Shown here: one piece after another, positions 40,901 through 51,983 of the stretch
Position numbering within the stretch: the first letter of the stretch is position 1
Layout: each line of letters starts with the position of its first letter
From: Anarhynchus alexandrinus
Taxonomy: Eukaryota; Chordata; Aves; Charadriiformes; Charadriidae
Direction: 5' to 3'
Assembly (NCBI GenBank): GCA_008711295.1
Contig: VUYV01000016.1
Span: 1,199,372 to 1,263,371, forward strand
DNA: 64,000 bases
Position numbers and translations under genes: made by a program
The notes under the pieces: generated by a model
Databases searched by the model: none
Seen by the model: only the letters and a program-made list of their open reading frames with translations
What the model was told of the DNA's origin: nothing

Positions 40901-43200
40901 AGGAAGAGGTTATGATTTCTATTGCCATGCTACACAAGAGCCCCAACCATAAACAAGATTTCATTTGCAGGGTACTATATTTAGAACAAAAGACAATCAG
41001 TGCTCCAAAGAATTTACCGTCTAAGATGAGAGACAACATATGTAAATTTTCTACAAGGGAAGCAATGAGATAATAATATTGGCGAACATGAGAAGTACTA
41101 ATCATACAGTTGTGATAAAGATTTTTGTAGGTAGCACTGTAAGAATTCATATCAGAACTTTCCAAAAATGACTACAAAAACAAACAGGTTGATCCAAACA
41201 ATATAATTCATTGCAATTAAGAAGAAAAATCTAGTTGCTGATAGAAACTTTGACTCTAACACAACTTTTAAAAAATAAAATGCTTCTTTCTCATGTGGAC
41301 TGTCAGACACAACGTAAAGCATTTTTTTGCACAAAACAGCTAACAGAGAACAGCAATAAAATATACATGAAGGAAAACCTGGATCCTTCACAAGTTACGA
41401 TAAAAATAAACGTTTGTTAGGCCAATCAATATTAATTCATTAGAAATGAGAACTGCAAAGACAGAATGCAGTAAAGCCTACAGAGTGTTCACATTCTGTT
41501 ACTGATGAAATAAAAAGTAACAGCTATTAAAACAAATGATAATGAAGAGGTAATGTTTAGAACTAAGAAACATCTATTTTTCATCAGTGTTAAGTTTAAA
41601 GAAATTTCAGTAACAAGTCCTTACCTTTAACACCTTTGATAATGGTATCAATACTGCAAATGTATTTGTAGAAGCAATAATGGAAAGTGTGTGGGGTTGT
41701 TGTTCTTTTTTTAAAAATATTTTCTCCACTCCTAAAGGAGGATGATCATAGGCACCATCTTCCCCCTCCTTGGTAAGCCAGTTACCAAAAACCTCCATAT
41801 GGCAAAAGCTCTAAGATACATACCATGATCTCCTTAGAGCCAAGGGGAGAAGATGCCCCAGGTGCCAACAATGGCTCCTGGAAGCCCTATTGCTACCCTG
41901 AAGGATACAAGCGTGTCTCAGAAGAGCTTTGCTCTAGGCCCAACACAAACCTCAGCTTGCATTTGACTAGATCAAATGCCTTATACCAAGTTTACCAGGT
42001 AAAGGCAACTAAATGATTCCTTAAGAATACTGTTCGGGTATACAGGAGGATATTAACACTATCCAACACCAGGCACCTCATTCAGTGCGCTCACCTCTTT
42101 CAAAAGCCAAGAGAGGGAAAGAAGCTACTCCCAATGGGAAATTTAGAAAGAAGCTTAATTGAAGTGCTTTGAAGAAGCCTCAGGCACCCTCTCTCCATTT
42201 TCTATGCAACAACAGGGGCAAATATCTTCTCTGAGACATGTACCAATATTCTCCCTCCTCTTCCTTCCACCCTTTCTATAGCCCCTGGGAAATCTCTCTC
42301 CTCCCACTCCTTACAGTTTCCTTCTGTGCCTTTCTGCTGCTGATTGAGCTTGTTGCCTGAGCAACTGCAGCTGAGGAGGGGAGCAGGGAGAGAGTTCTGG
42401 CCCAGTTGTGTGCTATCTGCAACAGCACTGCATTCTGACCCTGCGATGAATGATAGCGATGGTAGCAGCCTCAGGAAATTAACAGTTCAGCTGAGTTAGG
42501 TGCTGGGGATTTTGCAGCCACCTTGTATTTTTGTTCAAGTATGAATAAAATAACCTAACACTCAAGGCTGTCAAACAAGTAGTCATTTAGCTAATCCACA
42601 CACCCAAATTATATTCACAAAGCAGTCACATTTGTTACACTTGAGTTCCAGTCTTAATAGAACTCAGAAGTACAAATTAACTAGTAATTAATCTGTAGAA
42701 TCAGAAAAATCAACTCTAGAAATTTCTGACGATTATGATGGGTCTCTCTCCCTTTGCTCTTTTCATTGTGCATTTTAGAATTCAGGAAAGTAACCAGAAC
42801 AAAAGTATCTATCAATGACCTTTCCAGATCCACTTCAGTATTTGTACTTTGCTTTCTTTTCATCTTTGCTGTCTGTCTCTTGGTATTTGAACAATATCTG
42901 GTAAAATGAGAATGTAGTCTTGGTGCTACTGCCATACAAGAAATAATAATCTTTGCAAGATATCCAGCAGAGATTTCTTTTCTAATATTGTTTTATTGAA
43001 AAAAAAACTTTTATTTTTTAAAAAATAGCATTCTACTTATAAGGTTTTGTGTTCCTATGGTATATGACAGACTATGGGTTCCCTCCCCCCTCCCCACAAT
43101 GGTTTATGATCAAAATGATTGCAATTGACTACTTGCTGCTCTGCTGATTGCAGGAGGGAGGGCTGTGCGGTTTTTTCTGCATTTCTGCACTCTCTTTTTT

Positions 43201-43222
43201 ATTACTATTATTATTATTATTA
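43201..43222. repeat. (ATT)n microsatellite
   Basis: ATTACTATTATTATTATTATT follows a T run. One interruption (ACT) near the start. Confidence 0.9.
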
Positions 43223-44660
43223 AGTTTCTATTTCTAGAGTAGAAACTTAGAGGTTCCAGTTACCTCAGGGGTTAATGGTGAGTTACTGGAAAATGATTTG
43301 ACCTTTTAAATTTCATATCAATGTGAGCTTCATTCAAAATTAATTTACTCCAGCTTACCAAATCTGCCTTCAGCAGCTGCATGCTTGGTAATTCTGTCCC
43401 CTGCACTGCATTTATAGCAATTTTTTAACTTATTTTTTGGACTATGTTTACTTTTGTTGAACATGAAATAGTGAAGAACTGGAATTGAAGCTTGACAGAA
43501 GTCAACCACAAAAGCTCAGAAATAAATACTTCATTTTTTGCTTTATTATCTTCAGAGATAACCTACTTCCACTTTCAGCTATCCAGCAGAAGAGTCAGAG
43601 TGAATATCACTGGAACAAAACACAGTCCAGAATTTATGGTTTACTAGTTTCAGTGAGAAGCTTTAATTAATGAAGTCTGGAGCTCTGTGACTAGATAGCT
43701 TTATTCCAAACAAATTGATGGAATCTGCTATCAGGATTTCTCAATGTATCTGGAAGTTTCAAAACCATCTGTCAAAACAATGTTAATACATCTAGGACAT
43801 AAGTAATTGTGCTTGGGAGAGCTTAGTTAATTGGTCAGGTACATCCAGTGCTGCCTCTTCAATAGCTCTTTCTGACTAATGGCTTCAGCAATGATGCAAA
43901 TCAGGTGACTGTATACACAGCTTTCAGAAACAGAAGGGACGCTCAGAGAGTCATAAAATTTAGTGAAGAAAAAGGCATAAGGCCAAACATCCTTAGCGTG
44001 ACTCATGGATTTCAATGGGATTACAGAAGGATAGAAATAGAACACATTTACCGTATTAGGTCACATGCTAATATCATTAATCTTCCACCAGTGAAAGATT
44101 GCTCCTTACCATTTTGTGTTTTAAAATATAAGGATAATTGGCCCATGGGGATACAAGAAAACTAGAAGAAAAAAGGTGAGATAATGGGAAGAGCCTGAAG
44201 AAACAACATAAAAAATATTTAAAATTAATACCTTAGTTTTCCTTAAAAGGTCCTAATGAGTAAGATGGATTGACTCTTATCAATATCTGTTTATCAATAC
44301 AAACTTTTTTATACTGATAATCTTCTACCTGACTTGCATTTGGTGAAAGGTGTACCACAAAATTTTATTTTGCTTTTGATAACTTAGAAAACCTAACTCT
44401 CACATCACATCACATAAGAGTTTTGTGAAGCATGCAAAATGCTATCTAAGTTACTGCCATCTCCTTGTCTCTATAAAACTTGCTGGAGTAACATAAAAAA
44501 AAACTATCTCACAAAGACAAGAATGCAATAAAAATAGTATTATCACTCTTTAAGCTCTAATGAAATGTCTTAGGAGGGGTGGAGCAAAAACCATCTTCTA
44601 TGTGGTAAGGGCACTCACTTGGGAAGTGGATCCTGGATGGGCTTTCTACTTTTTCCAGTG

Positions 44661-44748
44661 AATAATGAATTAATTTAAAGACAGAAGATTAATAATGAAT
44701 TAATGTAAAGACAAAAGATGAATAACGAATTCATTTTAAGATAGAAGA
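44661..44748. repeat. Tandem repeat, 30 bp unit, three copies
   Basis: Units start at 44661 and 44691 (AATAATGAATTAAT) and at 44721 (AATAACGAATTCAT), each followed by TAAAGACA-AAGAT or a variant. The first two copies are closest; the third is more diverged and slightly short. Confidence 0.9.
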
Positions 44749-45787
44749 ATTCCATGAAACAGGAATTGCAGCTCATTATTTCCTCCTTCAGGTAAGTGGC
44801 CTGGGCACTACACTATGTAACTAACTTCACAACATTTCCTGTCATTCCGGTATCTTTAATCTCCCACTCAGCACTTATTTTGTAAGAGCCTAATTTCTTC
44901 ATTAAATCAAGGTATAAATCTGTGGCTGACCTTTGTGAAGTTTGCATTTGAAGGAGGTGAGTACAGGACACGAGGCAAGTAGAGATAGGAATTAAGTCAG
45001 CTAGTCAGAGCTTGGCAATAAAAAATTGCATAGGACCATGATGCTCTGTACCTGTAAATTTTGTTCACTCTTGAACTATTTTTAAAACTCACAACCACTT
45101 TATTATATTTTGACCAGACTGTTTTGTCCAAGTCTGCCAAACACTGGGAAAACAAGAAATTCTGAATACGATTAATAAATAAGATAAAAAAGAAACGTGG
45201 CTACTGCCAGTATCCAAAATGTTTCAGAATCTCTCTTACCAGTGAGGTGACAAGACAGCTCTCCTACTTCTTTGTCTGTGAAACTGGGTTAATTCTTCTT
45301 CAAAATCATGTCTGAGACTGGGGACATAAAGTTTTGTAAGGAATGGATTTTTAAACTTGCCTAGGCATTTACAGATGTCTCTAGCTTCTTGAAAAAAAGC
45401 TTCTTTATATGTAACTTTGGGTGTTTGAATACTACTAAAACACTACTTGGCTTTTACAGACACTTTAGGTGAAAGTATATTGTCACCTTGCTAAACAGAA
45501 TTTTTAAGACACTTTTTATTTTTTTCAAGATGAAGTGACTGAAAATTCTTGAGGTTGCTGAATAAAACACACAAATCTAAATCGCTTTAAATCCCAACAA
45601 ATGTTTAGCAATCAATTCTTGGATTGGGAGACAACAAGCTCTTCTGAAGGAAAATAAGGCATATAAGGCAACATCAGTACAGTTCTCCCTAGTAACACCT
45701 GTCTTTGCTCTCGAGAGTATATATATGATACCACACTTGCATTGTTTTTCTTATGTAGCATGATTTCTAAAACTTCCAGAGAACATT

Positions 45788-46527
45788 CCAAGCGCAAATA
45801 CAGGCTGGGCGGGGAATGGCTGGAGAGTAGCCCTGAGGAGAAGGACTTGGGTGTGCTGATTGACAAGAAGCTCAACACGAGCCAACAATGTGCGATCGCA
45901 GCCCGGAAGGCCAACCACATCCTGGGCTGCATCAGAAGATGTGTGGCCAGCAGGACAAGGGAGGTGATTCTGCCCCTCTACTCCACTCTCATGAGACCCC
46001 CACCTGGAGTACTGCATCCAGCTCTGGAGTCCCCAACATAAGACGGACATGGACTTGCTGGAGCGGGTCCAGAGGAGGGCCATGAGGATGATCCGAAGGC
46101 TGGAACAGCTCTCCTATAAGGAGAGGCTGAAAGAGTTGGGGCTGTTCAGCCTGGAGAAGAGAAGGCTCCGGGGAGATCTTATTGCGGTCTGCCAGTACCT
46201 AAAGGGGGCCTACAGGAGAGCTGGGGAAGGACTTTTTACTAGGGCATGTAGTGATAGGATGAGGGGGAATGGCTTTAAACTGGAAGAGGGCAGGTTTAGA
46301 TTAAACATTAGGAAGAAATTTTTCACTTTAAGTGTGGTAAGGCAGTGGCACACATTGCCCAGAGAGGTTGCTGAGGCCCCATCCCTGGAGGTGTTCAAGG
46401 CCAGGCTGGACGTGGCCTTGGGCAGCCTGGTCTAGTGGGTGGTGTCCCTGCCTATGGCAGGGGGGTTGGAACGCGATGATCTTCAAGGTCCTTTCCAACC
46501 TAAACCATTCTATGATTCTATGATTTA
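45788..46527 (+). mobile_element. CR1 LINE, 5'-truncated 3' end
   Basis: About 740 bases from the 3' end of a CR1 retrotransposon. Two reading frames give the C-terminal ORF2 region: [18 protein letters not shown] and [14 protein letters not shown], then DLLERVQRRAMRMIRRLEQL and SLEVFKARLDVALG. The frame changes at about 46000, where a run of five C carries one base too many. The element ends in the typical 3'UTR hairpin (CCTGCCTATGGCAGG) and the tail ATTCTATGATTCTATGATT. It is dead by truncation. Good preservation suggests a fairly late avian insertion. Its GC-rich sequence contrasts with the AT-rich flanks. Confidence 0.95.
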
Positions 46528-49500
46528 ATACAAAACAGCTAGCAAGTAAATAGGCCAGTTAAAGAAGCACGTACCTCAGGCCTGCTATTTGATCATGTAT
46601 CCCTGCTAGAAATCACTTCTGCACAGTAAAAGTGGCTATAAAGAAAAAGAATAAAACTTCGTGGTTTAGCCCATCGCTGTCTTGTTAGATTTAACAAGCA
46701 GTTTCATTTTTCAGCTGCTGCAAATATTAAACAAGAACCATGAAATCACTCTGGGGAGTATCGCAGTTACATCGGCACTGCTTTCTTTTATGATGCCAGC
46801 TTTTGTGCAGCAAGAATAGCCAGTGATCTTTTCATTCATTGTTTTCATCCTTTTGGTCAAAATCCAATGTATGTTACACTGTAAATCAAGTTACAATATA
46901 TACAGTGCATCTGAGGTCAAACACCCCATCTTATCTTATAATCAGTGTGACAACTAATCAGATAATGATCTTTTGTCAATCATTACATATATAAGAAATA
47001 GCACCATTAAAATTTATATACATCCACCAGCATAAAATGAGAAAAATTGAACCTGAAGTTTCAGTAGGCATAGAAATGTATAATAATAAATCAATTTTCA
47101 TCTAGCATGGACTGTCCATTTTTTCCATGAAGGTGTATTACTACTTCTGAGAGTTTATACCTGCTTTCTTTTCCCAGCATACAAAATATATTTGGCCATT
47201 CTTTCTGATCCCTTGCTTATGCCTGGTATTTAATTATACTTCAACTTTGAGCTTTACAATGCAAGTTGGTCACAAGTAAAATTTTAGAACTTCATAACTA
47301 AATTAAATTATATAAATGGGAAGAGAAATGGCTATTGACCTGTGCATTCATCGTGTGCGATGGTACCAGACTCTGGAAAAAGCTCTCCTATGGAATTCAA
47401 CTCCTCTGCATTTCATATTCAAAAAGTTCAGAAGTCTGTGGTCACTCAGGTGGTGTCAATCTGAGTTAAGGAAAAGATCAGGTATCTGTAATGTCAGTAA
47501 TGAATGCACTAGTTCTGTTACAGAAATAACAGTCTGGACAGCTAAAACAATCTCAATCTGGAAAATAAACATTTAATGCTCCTTGCATTTCTTATGAAAC
47601 CAAGCAGTCTCCAAAGTATACTAGCCTCTATTTGCAAACAGCGTGCAATACCTTTTTTTCCAATCATAAGCTCTTGCTCAGGGCTCTATTCTGTAGATGT
47701 AGTGTGTTCAGAAATCACAGAGAAGCCACCAGTGTTGACCTTTTAACCTGATGCTTTTGGAGTATCTGCATCAGCATATACATTTACAATGGCAGGATTA
47801 CATTAATTTCAATAACATGAATAGCAAAAAGCATTAAAAGGGAAACTACATTCTTAATTTGTAGTTCTGGGAAAACGTACTTGAACATTAGCCAAAATTC
47901 AGCTGCAATGATATGTAAAGTAGACATCACCCAGGTTATTTATTCCTGAATACGTTCTGTAAACTGAGGTTTTAACAAATGTTTTAAATCTCTGTTCTCA
48001 CAATCTTGACAGTATCACCTCTTTCTCTCCCCTCTTCTGCAAATAGGATTATATCAAATGCTAGAAATTCCTTCTCAGCATAGCAGATGTAGTACAGAAA
48101 ATGCTGCATCAGATTAAAAAAATCCAACCTAGGAAAAGATGTGATCACCTAAGACAACTACAAAAGCATCCTGGCAAGGCCCCACTTCCCAGGGTCACAG
48201 AACTTACCTTTTTCTACAGCACTGAACACATTTCAAGTGCCACTAAACTGGCCAGTCCTTTATAGGTTTGAACCACTGTTGAGGTAGAAGTTCTAATGCT
48301 CATTACAAAGAGTGTATCCCTAACAAAATTTGCATAAATTGCAAGCTCCTCAGAGCAGTAATAATTCACAAGCATTTGGAAAGACACTACTAAGTGGCAG
48401 GCATTACTAGAAAAAAAAAATTAACACTCATTTATTAAAAAAAAATATGTCTACATTTATATATTCACCTTAAGGGTTATATTTACAGGACATTCTATAT
48501 GTTAAAAACTGAACTTGCATACCTTTCTCTGTTCCTCATCCACACAATACTTACTTACAATATCTGTAGACTTGTATTTTTTAAAGAAAGTTCTCTTGTG
48601 AATCCTAACTCTGCAGATTTATTCATATAATAAATACGTCCCAGCAGCTTTTAAAAAGTGCAAAAATGTATTAAAATGGAAAAAAAACCCCAGCAGTAGT
48701 TATATCTAGCTTAATTATAGAAATATCTGTTATTTGGGAACATGTAGCACAGCGACAACAGTAAATGACATTCAGTATTCTTCCTGTTTATACTGGTTGT
48801 GGGCTGAGAGCTAAAAAGAGGCTCTGCCAATATCCACCCAGTGAATCTGCTGGCATAGGGCTGCAGTTGGACATCTTCCTTTCCCTAAGACTGAATTACT
48901 GATCTCTTACTAATCAGTCTAAGCTAAGTTTCCGTACTGGCTCTTACAGTGTAATATGGTCCTCAAATCATACTATTCCCACAGCAATCCAAGGAGCAGG
49001 TAGATGCATGTAACTGAAGCCTAAATTTGTTCTAAGTAGACATTTGGTGTATTTTGGCAGGATTTGTTAGATTATCTTGAAACTATGACTTATTATCTTG
49101 AAACTATGACTTGTACTATGACGCTAGTGATGCAAGCCTTATGGCCTATCAGGAAAAATACAAAAAGACCAAGGCATCAGGGTATGTCTACACTGCACAA
49201 TGCCCTTTGCCCAGCTCCCTTGGAATGACAATCCACTCAGAGCCGTTTCCCGTACCCACACTGATTCTAAACCCTGTGCATTGTCTTCCTCCAGCACTAT
49301 ACTAAAGGGCAGACATGATGTACTGAAGCTGAGAAAAGGATGGAAAGTAAATGCATACCTTTACCATACCATTCCAAAGTACAATATGCCAACTTTCTTT
49401 TACACCAAGAATACATTTCCAGTTAAACAAAATACAAACATGCACACATTCTCACACTGACAAATTAAAAGGGACAAATAACTGATATTTGATGGTAAAA

Positions 49501-49566
49501 TAATTCTCAGCACTGTTTCTGCATGCTTAGTGTTTACTACAGTTCATACAGAGCTAAAAGGATTCT
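46528..49566. other. Sequence 3' of the CLHC1 remnant, no gene recognised
   Basis: AT-rich, with no coding exon supported. It would hold the CLHC1 3'UTR if still made, but I could not choose a polyadenylation site. It contains the 21-bp duplication at 49071-49112 and A/T runs at 48411-48446. Confidence 0.55.
49071..49112. repeat. Perfect tandem duplication, 21 bp unit
   Basis: ATTATCTTGAAACTATGACTT occurs at 49071-49091 and again at 49092-49112. Confidence 0.9.
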
Positions 49567-49813
49567 TCAATTGACTGCTGTAAGAGCTCCCTCTGTTGTT
49601 ACATAGAAAAACTCCCAGAAAACACGTTCCATTATCCTTGCATCTTTTTCATCTTCAATTGGTGAATTTTCAAACACTCCATCCTGCGAGGTGAGAATCA
49701 ACACGATTTTCTGAGATAACTTTACATGCTTATTTTCTGCACAAGCAACTGCTGTCTTATTCCAGTCTTCCAAAGTACAGAGGGTACCATTTAAATAACC
49801 TGTTCCAATGCAT
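49567..49813 (-). pseudogene. CLHC1: CLHC1 last exon remnant, open, extended C-terminus
   Basis: Begins after acceptor TTTTTTCTTAG in phase 2 and reads 81 residues to TGA. CTLEDW, then KLSQKIVLIL and the acidic IEDEKDARIMERVFW stretch, correspond to the C-terminal segment of the mammalian protein, which as I recall ends at the VFW motif. Here the frame runs 15 codons further. It is the least damaged piece of the locus. Confidence 0.75.
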
Positions 49814-51793
49814 CTAAGAAAAAACAACTGCATTTACAGATCCTGTGTTTGCTCTAATAAGCTTTTTACTATTCATATTAAGCATACTGCACAAATAATT
49901 CACTGTTTTTATATATTATAAATCCTAAGACTGAGATAAAAGAAAAAAAAAAAGAAAAAAACAAAACTGATCAAATTAAAGACCCATAAGAAAAAACAGT
50001 GTTTATTTTAATTGAAAAAGCTCAAAAGCCAAAATCCCTGATTGCACTCAAAATCACTTCTGAAACCCATAAGAGCAATAGAATGACAGGGGGGTTGCAG
50101 GCACTGAAGTTAAGGGCAGTTTATTGGAGCAAGACACAACAAGCAGAATAGATGCAAATAACCACCCCGGATGCAGAAAACCTAATTTTCAGAAATATTA
50201 TCCTTAAATTTAAGCCCTTTTCCTGGCTAAACCCAGGGAGATAAGAATTAGTTTGTCTGCAGAGTGGTTTCAGGACCTGGCACTTGCTGCCCGTGTGGTT
50301 TGTTGCAGCTGTCTGCCCTTGGCTTGAGTTCATGCTGCCTGAAGAGCTTCTGCCTCTGTGTCTGGCAGCGTAAAAAGAAGTCCCTCTGAAAACTTACAAA
50401 CCTCACAAAAAAGTAGGACTTTGTTTATTTTTTTGTGTCCCAAGCAGTAAGTGCTGAAGTTGCAGGTTGCCCAAGAGCCAGCCTATAGAGGCTCTGCTAG
50501 AAGCAAGCAAAGTGCCTGAAGAGTTATTTCAGTGGCAGAGTTGCCCCAAGGGGTGCTCTGTGCAAGCGCACAGACTGAACCTGTGTGTGAGTGCAAGACG
50601 GATGGGCCCTCAAATCTGACACAGTGACCCTCATCCCTGTTGCAGTTCTGGAAAATGCAAGAATGCACAGTTTAGCTCACTGTGAAGGAAAAACTTTTAT
50701 TCAGATCACTTTATAAACTAGGAGCACTGAATCCAAAGTAATTTATAGGCTGAAATGGGAGTTGAATTGAAATTTCAACTTTAAAAGTTTGTTATTAAAA
50801 TTTTGCTGTGCTTACTTTTCTTGCTTATTTCCCCCTATAGCTCCAAACCATGCTTTTTGTGATCAGCCTAGACAAAAGATGGGATTATAGCCCGCACAGA
50901 TGAAAATGGGGTTTTTCTAACCCACTGTTGACTGAGACAGCAAATTAATGCAGTCGTAGGGCAGTTTTCCAACAGAAAGAATAAATTATCTGAAAAATCA
51001 AATACAAAGATTATTACGTATTTGCATAGGGTTACCTCTCCCTTTCCTCACCATAAAACCCACAGTGATCCTGACTGATTTTCCTGAAGACTGTGGAAAT
51101 GCTAGCGATGACATTAAAATCTAACCTTCTTTTACTTGGAAGGAAAAAAAAATAATTCCTGTAGTTATTTTAAAAATCTCATAGAATGAGAAAATCAACA
51201 AACCCTAGAAGAGATGATAACTTGAAAATCCTCTCTTAAAATTATCTGAAATATGGCCAGGAAATAAAATAAGAATGAAAAACTGTAACTTAACTGAGCA
51301 ACGGCACTCTAAGCAAGAATACATATAGAAGAAAAAAAGGACACTGCCAGAAGGCAGCTAAGTAGAAAGGAACCTAAGAAAGAACACAGGGCACCCTTCT
51401 TTCCTTTCACCATTTGATTAATGAACTCACGATCCACCAGAGAGGGTCAAATCAACCTTGGTTTTGGAACTGTAGACTCTGAGAGCCCCCACAGCCTCCT
51501 GCTGGTGTCCTTGACAAAATACTGTGGAGATTTTCTAGCATGTGTACAAAAAGTAATTCCTTACTTCATCAGAGCATGCATGTATTGATATTATGGGACA
51601 TTTAACAGAGCTCTTGACATCTCAATAAACACAATGGCAAAAGTTCAGATATATTTATATTCACTTCAGATGCTTTTTGTACAAATGTAAGCAAAAGCAT
51701 CACCATTAAAACAGAAATAAATATATTGTAGAGCAATCATAAAAGACAATACAAGAGCCTTATTATTTACGTAAAGAAAAATGTTCCAGTTAC
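49814..51793 (-). other. CLHC1: CLHC1 gap between last two remnants; expected exon not found
   Basis: An exon of roughly 200 bases coding the segment between the HKK-containing part and the C-terminus is expected here. No minus-strand frame matches. The stretch 50100-50180 shows an AATAAA preceded by GT-rich sequence on the minus strand, which may be a repeat-derived polyadenylation site. Otherwise nothing recognisable. Confidence 0.5.
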
Positions 51794-51983
51794 TGAATAT
51801 AATCCATGGCTCCAGACATTCAGCCCTGTTTACGTAGGCACAGAGTAACTTTTTATGTGTGCCAGACTGACCATACGCGACCTGAGCCAAAGCCAGGCAC
51901 TTTGGCTCATTGCTTGGTTCCACTTTTCCCATAGTCATAAATAATATCTCCTACTGCCTCAGAAAAGCTTAACCTGAAGAAGA
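51794..51983 (-). pseudogene. CLHC1: CLHC1 exon remnant, frame broken
   Basis: Acceptor TTACCTAG leaves two bases that complete the codon split at 54523, so the phases agree. RLSFSEAVGDIIYDYGKSG matches the mammalian RLTFSEEAGDVICDYGE segment, then a TGA falls at 51909-51907. One frame over, KCLALAQVAYGQSGTHKK matches the mammalian KCLALAQ...HKK stretch. A single inserted base explains the spacing exactly. The 3' border (donor GTAACT at 51793) is tentative. Confidence 0.82.

Larger units (their letters stand above)
22748..45787. other. Intergenic DNA, no gene recognised
   Basis: AT-rich with no coding gene I can support. Apart from the repeats listed separately it contains a CTCF-like site near 37970 and poly-T at 23743-23758. 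The 155-codon frame at 23873-24340 opens on TTG and has no recognisable domain. A slightly GC-richer patch at 37990-38300 is open in several frames on both strands, which reflects composition and not coding. Confidence 0.6.

Noticed and set aside
41607..41635. 29-base minus-strand segment with strong acceptor and donor signals
   Set aside because: Too short to carry information, and no neighbour exon fits it; such pairs arise by chance over tens of kilobases.
45742..46435. Two adjacent open frames that could be taken as a host gene
   Set aside because: Both are the C-terminal reverse-transcriptase region of the CR1 element, split by a one-base slip.
48203..48237. Minus-strand segment between CAGTTTAG and GTAAGT, considered as an extra CLHC1 exon
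   Set aside because: It lies beyond the CLHC1 stop and contains a stop in the best frame. At most part of a non-coding transcript.
1..49566. RTN4 exons, expected near CLHC1 by mammalian gene order
   Set aside because: No long Nogo-A type exon, no reticulon-domain peptide and no second CpG island in the window, so RTN4 must lie outside it.
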